NCBI GenBank assembly: GCA_030765685.1
Contig: JAVCCB010000029.1
Location: forward strand, 1 to 47,864
Reading direction: 5' to 3'
DNA from: Candidatus Tantalella remota
Lineage (GTDB): Bacteria > Omnitrophota > Gorgyraeia > Tantalellales > Tantalellaceae
DNA: 47,864 nucleotides
Position numbers and translations under genes: made by a program. Under the pieces are notes generated by a model that was not told the origin of the DNA, searched no databases, and saw only the letters and a program-made list of their open reading frames with translations. The stretch's first letter is position 1; the number at the start of each line of letters is the position of its first letter. This document shows positions 34,023 to 42,080 of this stretch, in pieces.

Positions 34023-35590
34023 TAAAGCGTGATCCTAATTTTTATACCGCGGGATATGAGGGAGACGATCCTTACAACGCTCCTTTTTATCTGCGATCCC
34101 TTGTTTTTGACGGGGAAGGCGGAGATGTTAATACTGAACTGGTAGGCAGGTTCAATGAGTTCCTTCGTGAAAATAATGTATGCCGCGAGTGCAAGCTGAC
34201 GGATCTTCCCGCAAGCGCGGAAAATTTTCCTTCAAAAATAGTGGTCATAAACGCGTCACATGATGATTTGCCCACGTCGTATGAGACCGCACGGATCTTC
34301 AGTGAGCTTTGTTCGGAAAAAGGAAAAAACGTGGATGTGGTAGTAGTGAATAAACGTGAAGATCTTCTTAAGGAGGTCAACGCCGCGCCGGATACTGCAC
34401 TCGTGATGAGCCAGTGCGTGGATAAAAACGTCTATGACCTGGCCCTGGCCGAGGAATTCCATCAGAAGGGCATAGTTTTGGTGCCGGGGATCGTGACTGC
34501 TCCGGGAAGTGTTTTTTCAGACAAGGATAGCACGTACCGTCTTCTTTCCGGAGAAGGGGCTGACTGGGACAAGGTGGCGAGATATAAAAAGGTCGCGACC
34601 GAAGACAAGACCGTAAAGGAAGTCGTTGACGGCATATTCGCCGCTATCGATGAGCTTGAACAACAGACGGGCGATATAACCTTTTTCGTGAAGCCCCACG
34701 AAGGCGGCGGCGGTCTGGGAGGGTTTCGTATCACGAAGGTGAAAGACGGCTATATAATCCCGGATCTTTCAAAAGTCTCCGGCGACGTATCGGAGATCCA
34801 TCCTACTTTCATAGATTTTGATACGTCGAGCGATGAAAAGCTGCTCGAACTCTTGTGGATATACCGTCTTTTTCACGGAGATCCTAAATTGCGTGAGAAT
34901 TATCTTAAAGTGGACCTGCCTGTCATCGATAAGGATGAGAAAGAATCTATCGGTATTCTGAGGGGATATCTTACCGGAAGCGAGATCAAGCGCCACCAGA
35001 AACTTGCCGGCATGGTATTAAAGCCCGAGGCGGCGCGCAAACGGCTGGTGGATGCCATAAGTATTTTTGAGAAAAAGTTTTACAGGCGATATGTTCCGCT
35101 GGTAAACGAACACATCGATTTTGGCCTGTGGGGTCTCAGGGCGCATTACCGTTTTTCTAAAGAGGGACCTGTTCTTGAGACGATATATCACAGGATATTC
35201 CAGCTCGGTTTTACCGAAGAAGGGCTTGGATATGTAGGATCGGACAATATTTCAAACAAACAGACGGGTGACCTGGAGATAACCAGGCTCGGACCCGTTA
35301 ACAAAATAATGGTGGACGCGATAGGCGGGGAGAAGATGCTTTTCGACACGCTGCTTAAGGGGGCGGATGCTTTGGCGTCTCTGGCCGAACTTGTGCCGGA
35401 AGAAGAAAGAGGACATGTTCCGTTGCGACTGCAGCTCGATCTCGCCGCGATATCCCAGAAGATCGGGGAAGGTAACGCCGATACCGCGCGGGGCCTGTGC
35501 CTGGCTTCGAGGTGGACGGAATTCGTCCGCAACGGGAGAGGGTGGTTGGAAGACAGCTTGGCGTATTACAGTTGGAAGAAAGGGCACTAA
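34019..35590 (+). CDS. Divergent ATP-grasp-like protein
   Basis: A 523-residue protein. FFVKPHEGGGGLGGFRI (residues about 222-238) looks like the ATP-grasp glycine loop after a conserved Lys, and LVPGIVTAPGSVFSDKDSTYRLL precedes it as in glutathione-synthetase-like proteins. The later GLWGLRAHYRFSKEGPVLETIYHRIFQLG segment is not assigned. No family name is certain. Overlap with the previous gene and the upstream DUF1704 gene point to a shared pathway, perhaps building and trimming a small peptide. Confidence 0.65.
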   Translation: MIKRDPNFYTAGYEGDDPYNAPFYLRSLVFDGEGGDVNTELVGRFNEFLRENNVCRECKLTDLPASAENFPSKIVVINASHDDLPTSYETARIFSELCSEKGKNVDVVVVNKREDLLKEVNAAPDTALVMSQCVDKNVYDLALAEEFHQKGIVLVPGIVTAPGSVFSDKDSTYRLLSGEGADWDKVARYKKVATEDKTVKEVVDGIFAAIDELEQQTGDITFFVKPHEGGGGLGGFRITKVKDGYIIPDLSKVSGDVSEIHPTFIDFDTSSDEKLLELLWIYRLFHGDPKLRENYLKVDLPVIDKDEKESIGILRGYLTGSEIKRHQKLAGMVLKPEAARKRLVDAISIFEKKFYRRYVPLVNEHIDFGLWGLRAHYRFSKEGPVLETIYHRIFQLGFTEEGLGYVGSDNISNKQTGDLEITRLGPVNKIMVDAIGGEKMLFDTLLKGADALASLAELVPEEERGHVPLRLQLDLAAISQKIGEGNADTARGLCLASRWTEFVRNGRGWLEDSLAYYSWKKGH

Positions 35591-35673
35591 CAGATGTCAG
35601 AATACAGATGTTAGACTTCAGAGGAGAGACCGGAGCTGAAATCTGTAATCCGAAACACATTTAAAAGGAAGCA

Positions 35674-37398
35674 ATGAGTTCAGTCTGGATAATGATCATA
35701 TCTGTTGTAGCGTTCGCGGCGGCATATAAGTTTTACGGTAACTTTATCGCGAGAAAGATATTTTTCGCGAACCCGAAGAATACCGTTCCCAGCGAAGAAC
35801 TGAGAGACAACGTAGATTATGTTCCCACTAACAAGGAAGTCCTTTTCGGACATCATTTTGCATCCATAGCTGGCACAGGTCCCATTGTGGGACCCGCTAT
35901 AGCTGTTATATGGGGCTGGGTTCCGGCTCTCGTATGGATACTGGTAGGGTCTATTTTTGCCGGAGCGGTGCATGATTACGGTGCGCTGATAATGTCGACC
36001 AGAAAGAAAGGCGTTTCGATCGGAGAGCTCTCCCGGGATGTTATTAACCCCAGAGTGAGAAAACTTTTTCAGTTTGTCGTACTGTTCACTTTATGGATAG
36101 TTGTGGCTATTTTCGGGATGGTGATGGCGGTCATTTTTAAGATGTATCCACAGGCTGTCTTTCCGGTATGGATACAGATACCGATCGCAATGACGGTGGG
36201 CTACTTGGCGTACAAGAAGAACATGAACATAACGGTTCTTTCTTTGATCGCCGTCGCTCTGATGTATATATCGATTTTAATCGGAGTGCACATGCCGCTG
36301 TCCATGCCCGGATTCTTCGGGCTGACCCCGATGGCGGTGTGGATAATACTTCTTTTCGCTTACGCGTATGTAGCGTCTGTATTGCCCGTGTGGAGCCTGC
36401 TTCAGCCGCGCGACTATGTGAACTCTCATCAGCTGATAGTGGGGCTGGTCCTGATAACTCTCGGTGTTTTCGTGGCTCGGCCGGAGATGGTAGCGCCCGC
36501 CGTGCAGCTCGCGCCTAAAGGGGCGCCGCCGATACTGCCGTTTTTGTTCATTACCATAGCTTGCGGAGCGATATCAGGGTTTCACTCTCTTGTCAGTTCC
36601 GGTACTACCTCTAAACAGCTGAAGAACGAGGAAGACGTCCATTTTATCGGTTACGGAGGTATGCTTACCGAAGGGCTTCTCGGCGTCCTTGTGATAATAG
36701 CTGTTGCCGCGGGTATCGGGATGTATGTGAAGACCGACAGCGGAGAGGTGCTGCGCGGAATATCGGCCTGGAACCACCATTACTCCAGCTGGGAAGTGGC
36801 GCAGGGGCTGGCCGCTAAAGTGACGGCGTTCGTTAACGGGGCGGCCAATATGCTGAGAGTCCTGGGTATTCCTCTTAAATACGGACAGGCTCTTGTGGGA
36901 GTACTTATAGCTTCTTTTGCCGGAACGACCCTGGATACGGCTACGCGAATACAAAGATATGTTGTCACGGAACTGGCAGCGGACTATAATATAAAACCCC
37001 TGAGGCATAGATATGTCGCGACGGCTGTTGTAGTACTGGCGGCCGCGGCGCTGGCTTTTGGCAAGGGAGGAGGCCAGGGGGCCCTGATGTTGTGGCCGCT
37101 GTTCGGCGCCAGCAATCAGCTGCTGGCCGGTCTGGGGCTTCTCGTCGCCTCTGTGTATCTGATGCGTGAAGGTAGAGGCAGAGTATGGCCCACGGTAATA
37201 CCGATGATATTCATGGTAATAACTTCAAGCTGGGCTATGGTGGTGGGAATAATCTACTTTTTCAGCACGGGTTCTTACTACAGGGTCGCGATAGGTGTAT
37301 TGCTGCTGGTACTGGAGATATGGATGGTCGTCGAAGCGGCAGGATGCATTAGAGGGATAAGGAATAAGGTTGAGGTTAAGATTAAGATTGAGGGTTAA
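35674..37398 (+). CDS. cstA: Carbon starvation protein A (CstA) family transporter
   Basis: A 574-residue membrane protein with about 16 hydrophobic segments. HHFASIAGTGPIVGPAIAVIWGW and FAGTTLDTATRIQRYV are CstA hallmarks. CstA proteins take up peptides or pyruvate. The last 12 residues are encoded by an intergenic-type GGTTGAGGTTAAGATT repeat, so the original end has been overwritten. An AAAAGGA site precedes the ATG. It lies 83 bp after the ATP-grasp-like gene, which fits a peptide-linked theme but is not proof. Confidence 0.92.
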   Translation: MSSVWIMIISVVAFAAAYKFYGNFIARKIFFANPKNTVPSEELRDNVDYVPTNKEVLFGHHFASIAGTGPIVGPAIAVIWGWVPALVWILVGSIFAGAVHDYGALIMSTRKKGVSIGELSRDVINPRVRKLFQFVVLFTLWIVVAIFGMVMAVIFKMYPQAVFPVWIQIPIAMTVGYLAYKKNMNITVLSLIAVALMYISILIGVHMPLSMPGFFGLTPMAVWIILLFAYAYVASVLPVWSLLQPRDYVNSHQLIVGLVLITLGVFVARPEMVAPAVQLAPKGAPPILPFLFITIACGAISGFHSLVSSGTTSKQLKNEEDVHFIGYGGMLTEGLLGVLVIIAVAAGIGMYVKTDSGEVLRGISAWNHHYSSWEVAQGLAAKVTAFVNGAANMLRVLGIPLKYGQALVGVLIASFAGTTLDTATRIQRYVVTELAADYNIKPLRHRYVATAVVVLAAAALAFGKGGGQGALMLWPLFGASNQLLAGLGLLVASVYLMREGRGRVWPTVIPMIFMVITSSWAMVVGIIYFFSTGSYYRVAIGVLLLVLEIWMVVEAAGCIRGIRNKVEVKIKIEG

Positions 37399-37706
37399 TA
37401 GTTCAGTGATCAGTCATCAGTGACTAGGGAATGGGGAATTGAGAATAGGGAATAGGGGCGCCGCTCTCGTTGTTGCGAGGGCACGCAGTGCCCGAAGCAA
37501 TCCCCGTAAAAGAGATTGCTTCCCTACATTGACTTATATCTTATTACGGGGAACCTTCTGTGCTCGCTTTTTCAGCTCACACGGTTTCGTTGCTGCGGAG
37601 TTTACCCTGAACCGAACTTGTTCTGGTTCAGGGCTCCTCGCAAAGATGGATGTGGGGAATAGGGAGGGTTAATAGCTAGTGATCAGTCATCAGTTAAATT
37701 GGGCAC
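37399..37706. repeat. Intergenic composite repeats including hairpin repeat copy D
   Basis: GTTGCGAGGGCACGCAGTGCCCGAAGCAATC and GATTGCTTC (a common CATTGCGAG-type repeat) are interrupted at about 37544-37592 by a minus-strand copy of the array element (TTACGGGGAACCTTCTG to CACACGGTTTCG). CCTGAACCG/CGGTTCAGG-type words follow at about 37604-37634. No gene is seen. Confidence 0.6.
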
Positions 37707-37736
37707 AAAAAAAGCCCATTGAAAAATGGACTTTTT
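37707..37736 (-). terminator. Terminator of the minus-strand tRNA-Arg
   Basis: On the minus strand AAAAAGTCCATT, a loop and AATGGGC lead into a T run. It lies about 100 bp beyond the tRNA-Arg. Confidence 0.75.
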
Positions 37737-37837
37737 AAACTGGTCTGCTTCGCTCTTTAAACTGAAGATCACTGGTAAGAGCTTCGCAGAACCTATTTCT
37801 TCGAAGCTGTGCACAAAAGTAGCACAGCGAAAAAGAA

Positions 37838-37914
37838 TGGCGCGCCCGGCAGGATTCGAACCTGCGACCTACTGGTTCGAAGCCAGTTGCTCTATCCAGC
37901 TGAGCTACAGGCGC
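37838..37914 (-). tRNA. tRNA-Arg (TCG)
   Basis: On the minus strand GCGCCTG pairs with CGGGCGC, anticodon TCG lies in CTGGCTTCGAACCAG, the T-loop is GTTCGAAT and CCA is encoded. Confidence 0.95.
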
Positions 37915-37979
37915 GGGTAAAAATAAGAGTAGCAAGTAAAGGGTGAAAAGTAAAGAACAAAGTTTGGAGAAAAGAAAAA

Positions 37980-38816
37980 ATGTCAGAATATATTATTCCG
38001 CAGAATGAAGTGCCGGTGGTTCACGATGAGCTTGTTGCCGGCATCAGAAATTACATGAAAAGCCACGGGTTTAAAAAGGCCCTCATAGGTCTTTCCGGAG
38101 GCATTGATTCGGCGCTCACGTGCGCTCTGGCCGCCGAAGCCGTAGGCAGCGGGAACGTTATGGGTATAGCCATGCCTTCAAAGTATTCCTCTATAGAAAG
38201 CGAACAATATGCCAGACGTCTTGCCGAAAACCTGGGTGTCGAATATAAGATCGTCCCCATAGGCGATATCTACGAAAGTTACCTGGACCTGCTTGATGAG
38301 GATCTTGAAGGCGACGAAAAAACTGACATAGAGATCTATCACCAGAACATACAGGCAAGGATCAGGGGTAACATCCTCATGGCTTTTTCGAACAGGTTCG
38401 GTTATTTTGTTCTCGCCACCGGCAACAGGAGCGAGGCGATGATGGGGTATTGCACTCTTTACGGAGATACAGTAGGCGGTCTTGCCGTTCTTTCGAGTGT
38501 TCTTAAAGCGGGTGTGTACCAGCTGTCTGAATACATAAACCGGGACAAAGAGATCATTCCGAGAGATATAATAGACCGGGTTCCGTCGGCCGAGCTTAAG
38601 CCGGGGCAGGCGGATCATGATTTTCTCCCGCCTTATGATATTCTGGACAGCATACTTTATTATCATCTTGATGAGAACTGTACCGCCGGGGAGTTGGAAA
38701 AGAAAGGGTTCGATCCGGATGTTGTAAAAGAGGTCCTCGCCGCGATAGACAGGACCGAGTATAAGAGGCGCCAATGTCCTCCGGGCATAAAACTTACCGG
38801 ACATGTGAAGAAGTAA
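37980..38816 (+). CDS. nadE: NAD+ synthetase
   Basis: A 278-residue NAD+ synthetase. The pyrophosphate loop ALIGLSGGIDSALT and the ATGNRSEAMMGYCTLYGDTVGG block are complete. It amidates nicotinic acid adenine dinucleotide to NAD+. The glutaminase domain is absent, so it probably uses ammonia or a separate glutaminase. A GGAG site precedes the ATG at 37980. Confidence 0.93.
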   Translation: MSEYIIPQNEVPVVHDELVAGIRNYMKSHGFKKALIGLSGGIDSALTCALAAEAVGSGNVMGIAMPSKYSSIESEQYARRLAENLGVEYKIVPIGDIYESYLDLLDEDLEGDEKTDIEIYHQNIQARIRGNILMAFSNRFGYFVLATGNRSEAMMGYCTLYGDTVGGLAVLSSVLKAGVYQLSEYINRDKEIIPRDIIDRVPSAELKPGQADHDFLPPYDILDSILYYHLDENCTAGELEKKGFDPDVVKEVLAAIDRTEYKRRQCPPGIKLTGHVKK

Positions 38817-38932
38817 CAGGTTCAGAAAATATTGCATTTTTCACGGTTTCATGATATACATTTAGTCCGTGGGAATGAGAAGGGTCGCGCCGGCCGGTGC
38901 TGATAGAAAAAAAATAATCAGAGAGGTGAATA

Positions 38933-39856
38933 ATGGCAAACGAGACTGTTTTTAAAAGATATAAAGGTAATCCTATAATCACCGCGAATGCGGTTCCGCG
39001 CGCTAATAGCATACATAACAGCGCGATAGTCCCGTTCGAAGGCGGATACGCGGGTATCTTCAGAGTGGACGAGATAGATTTTAATTTTACCATGCACGTT
39101 GGGTTCAGCAAAGACGGGCTCAAGTGGGAGATAGATCCCGAAGTGATCATACTGTCGGGCGGCCACGAAGACATACGCATAACCGAAAGGACGTATGATC
39201 CCAGGCTTACGAAGATAGACGATACTCACTATTTTACATGGTGTGTCGATTCTCCGCACGGTCCGTACATAGGCATGGCTACCACTGATGATTTTAAGAC
39301 TTTCCACCAGAAAGAGAACCTTACGCTTCCGGCCAACCGCAACTGTGTTATTTTCCCGCGTAAGATAGACGGTAATTATGCCATGTATAGCCGTCCCAGC
39401 GATATGGGGCACACTCCTTTTGGGAATATGTTCTATTCGTCAAGCCCCGATATGGTGCACTGGGGCAACCACAGGTTCACTTTCGGGACCATCAGAAGCA
39501 GTTGGCAGTCCACGAAGATCGGACCGGGGCCGGCACCGATAGAGATAGACGAGGGGTGGCTGCTCATATATCACGGTGTATGGACGAGTTGCAACGGTTA
39601 CCTGTATTATACAGGCGGCGCTATCCTGGACAAAGATAAACCCTGGAAAGTGCTTTTCAGGACGAAGGATTATATGATAGCACCCACCGAGATATACGAA
39701 AGAGTGGGGGATGTTCCCAACGTGGTATTCCCAAGTTCGGCTATAGTCAACAACGGGACGATGAGGCTGTATTATGGCTGCGCGGATACGTGTATTTCGG
39801 TAGCTGAGGCCAAAATGGACGATATTATCGGTTTTATAAAGACTCACAGCCTTTAA
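38933..39856 (+). CDS. GH130-family glycoside phosphorylase/hydrolase
   Basis: A 307-residue five-bladed propeller protein of the GH130 family, which acts on beta-mannosides, usually by phosphorolysis. KRYKGNPIITAN, NSAIVPFEGGYAGIFRV, SKDGLKWE, YDPRLTKIDDTHYFTW and IGPGPAPIEIDEGWLLIYHGV are typical blocks. The exact mannoside cannot be told. An AGAGAGGTG site precedes the ATG at 38933. It stands alone ahead of two tRNA genes. Confidence 0.9.
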   Translation: MANETVFKRYKGNPIITANAVPRANSIHNSAIVPFEGGYAGIFRVDEIDFNFTMHVGFSKDGLKWEIDPEVIILSGGHEDIRITERTYDPRLTKIDDTHYFTWCVDSPHGPYIGMATTDDFKTFHQKENLTLPANRNCVIFPRKIDGNYAMYSRPSDMGHTPFGNMFYSSSPDMVHWGNHRFTFGTIRSSWQSTKIGPGPAPIEIDEGWLLIYHGVWTSCNGYLYYTGGAILDKDKPWKVLFRTKDYMIAPTEIYERVGDVPNVVFPSSAIVNNGTMRLYYGCADTCISVAEAKMDDIIGFIKTHSL

Positions 39857-39940
39857 TGCCCGGTATTATATATATGTACTTGAAATAATAATGATATTCA
39901 TGATATAATACGCTCCTGAAAATGGGGTAAAAACACCGGT

Positions 39941-40016
39941 GCCCGCATAGCTCAGTTGGTAGAGCAACTGACTCTTAATCAGTGGGTCCAAGGTTCGAGC
40001 CCTTGTGCGGGTACCA
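39941..40016 (+). tRNA. tRNA-Lys (CTT)
   Basis: GCCCGCA/TGCGGGT acceptor, anticodon CTT in CTGACTCTTAATCAG, T-loop GTTCGAGC and encoded CCA. Confidence 0.95.
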
Positions 40017-40103
40017 AATTTACCTTTGTAGGACAGGACAGAGCAGGAGCGTTTAAAAAGCGTTTTTGCCGGTGAAACGGCCGGCAGAACGGAAGAGAGA
40101 CGA

Positions 40104-40179
40104 GCGGGTGTAGCTCAGTTGGTAGAGCATCACGTTGCCAACGTGATTGTCGTCGGTTCGAGCCCGATCACCCGCTCCA
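40104..40179 (+). tRNA. tRNA-Gly (GCC)
   Basis: GCGGGTG/CACCCGC acceptor, anticodon GCC in CACGTTGCCAACGTG, T-loop GTTCGAGC and encoded CCA. Confidence 0.95.
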
Positions 40180-40340
40180 TTTTTACCTTCCTCAAGATCC
40201 ATCGCATACGCTGCCTGCATGCTGTCCTTTCAGAAAACACCAAAACGGGGATCTGCGTTATGTGTAACGAGATCTAAAACCCTTGTCGGTCCCTTACTCC
40301 CCGTTATAGGACCACGAAAGCCAATTATAGAAGGAAAACT

Positions 40341-40811
40341 ATGGACATAATGGAAATACTCGCGAATAACTGTGTTTCGGTAGATCTCCAGTCAAATGCC
40401 AAGGATGAAGTCCTTTCGGAGATGGTAGATCTTCTGGTATCCTCCGGGGAAGTCAAAGGTTCCGGGAAGGAAAATATTCTCAAAAAACTTCAGGAAAGAG
40501 AGATGCTGGGGTCTACGGGAATAGGCAAAGGGGTGGCGATACCTCATGCCAAGTGTTCCAGCGTCAAGAAAATGATAGCCGCGCTGGGGATCTCAAAAGG
40601 CGGCATAGATTTCAGGTCGCTTGACGGAGAGCCGACACACATATTTTTCCTTCTGGTAGCTCCCGGGGAGACTCCTGGCCCTCATCTGAAAGCTCTGGCG
40701 AAGATATCCAGACTTCTTGATGACAGGTTCGTCAGAGAGAGGCTTAAGAGCGCCAAGGATGATCAGTCTATCTTGAAAATTATCAAGGAAGAGAACCAGA
40801 AGAAGTCATAG
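40341..40811 (+). CDS. PTS EIIA-type protein (PtsN-like)
   Basis: A 156-residue stand-alone EIIA domain of the fructose/nitrogen-PTS type. The phosphorylatable histidine is His69 in GIGKGVAIPHAK, and GIDFRSLDGEPTHIFFLLVAP is the second family block. It heads a string with yvcK, a GH57 enzyme, ptsH and ptsI. With no EIIB or EIIC nearby, a regulatory role is likely. Confidence 0.9.
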   Translation: MDIMEILANNCVSVDLQSNAKDEVLSEMVDLLVSSGEVKGSGKENILKKLQEREMLGSTGIGKGVAIPHAKCSSVKKMIAALGISKGGIDFRSLDGEPTHIFFLLVAPGETPGPHLKALAKISRLLDDRFVRERLKSAKDDQSILKIIKEENQKKS

Positions 40812-40820
40812 TAGACCACG

Positions 40821-42080
40821 ATGAAGAGACTTAAATGGCTATATCCGGGTATGCTTATCAAACGGTGGATATTTCTCTCCGTTTTCGGGATACTCATGAT
40901 CTCTATGGGGTTCGTTATCATAATATTCGAACGCAACCCCGAGAACAAGGCGGCGGCGGGTTTTATAATCATGCTCGGTATCGTGTGCGTGATCATAGCC
41001 GTAAAAAGGATATTGAAATCTTTTATGGCTGTGTTGACGCCGGAGATGGTGTCCGGGCAGAGTCGTCTTGTGGAGAAGGTATACGAGAAACGGATACTTG
41101 AAAAAGGAGCGAAGGTAGTAGTGGTAGGTGGGGGTACCGGACTCGCGACGCTCCTTACGGGCCTGAAACATAAGACAAGCAATATTACGGCCATAGTAAC
41201 CGTGGCTGATGACGGGGGTTCCTCAGGGCGCTTAAGGGAAGAACTGGGAGTCCTGCCTCCGGGAGATATTAGGAGCTGTTTGGTCGCGCTTTCTGATTCG
41301 GAGGATCTTCTGGGCGCGCTGTTCCAGTTTCGTTTTAAAAGCGGCAAAGGGCTCGAAGGCCATAACTTCGGGAATCTTTTTATTACGGCACTGTCCAAGG
41401 TCACAGGTGACTTTGCCCGTGCCATCAAGGAATCCAGCAAGGTCCTGGCTATAAGGGGTAATGTGGTTCCGGCGACGCTCCAGGGAGCTAAGTTGGTCGC
41501 CAGGCGTGAGAACGGGCAGGAGACTGTTGGAGAATCACGGATACGGGAAGAAAAGCAAAGTCCCATAAAAGAACTTTTTCTGGATCCCGGTGACTGCAGG
41601 GCTACAAGTGAATCGATAGAGGCGATACGCCAGGCTGACGCTATTGTCTTGGGACCCGGAAGCCTGTACACAAGCATAATGCCGAACCTGCTCATAGGAG
41701 ATATAAAGAAAGAGATAGTAAGGTTCAAAGGCGTGAAGGTGTACATATGCAACGTGATGACAGAGCCCGGAGAGACTGACGGTTATTCCGTCGCGGATCA
41801 TGTGAGGGCTTTGATGAAGCATACGGGGGCGGGAATAGTGAATCACTGTATCGCCAATACGTCACGTATCCCGGGAAGCCTCTACGAGAAATACAAAGAA
41901 GAGGACAAGTTTCCCGTAAAGTTGGATGAGAGCGACGAGAGATGGCTTAAGAAGGAAAAGATATCACTGGTCAAGGCGAACGTAGCGAGCACTAAGGAGT
42001 TTGTCAGGCACGATTCGGCAAAGCTGACGGACGTTATAGCTAACATATTGTCGGATATAAAAAAGAAGGTAAAAGAGTAG
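40821..42080 (+). CDS. YvcK/CofD-family protein with N-terminal membrane segments
   Basis: A 419-residue protein. Two membrane helices (about residues 14-34 and 46-62) come first, then the CofD/YvcK Rossmann-type domain with KVVVVGGGTGLATLL, VTVADDGGSSGRLR and LGPGSLYTSIMPNLL. YvcK-type proteins bind UDP-sugars and support cell-wall and gluconeogenic growth in other bacteria. The membrane anchor is a known variant in some phyla. It ends at the GTG of the GH57 gene. Confidence 0.87.
   Translation: MKRLKWLYPGMLIKRWIFLSVFGILMISMGFVIIIFERNPENKAAAGFIIMLGIVCVIIAVKRILKSFMAVLTPEMVSGQSRLVEKVYEKRILEKGAKVVVVGGGTGLATLLTGLKHKTSNITAIVTVADDGGSSGRLREELGVLPPGDIRSCLVALSDSEDLLGALFQFRFKSGKGLEGHNFGNLFITALSKVTGDFARAIKESSKVLAIRGNVVPATLQGAKLVARRENGQETVGESRIREEKQSPIKELFLDPGDCRATSESIEAIRQADAIVLGPGSLYTSIMPNLLIGDIKKEIVRFKGVKVYICNVMTEPGETDGYSVADHVRALMKHTGAGIVNHCIANTSRIPGSLYEKYKEEDKFPVKLDESDERWLKKEKISLVKANVASTKEFVRHDSAKLTDVIANILSDIKKKVKE

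Noticed and set aside
37726-37935. Open frames on both strands over tRNA-Arg (including a PVAQLDRATGFEP-type peptide)
   Set aside because: This peptide is a well-known false translation of tRNA genes; the cloverleaf explains the sequence.
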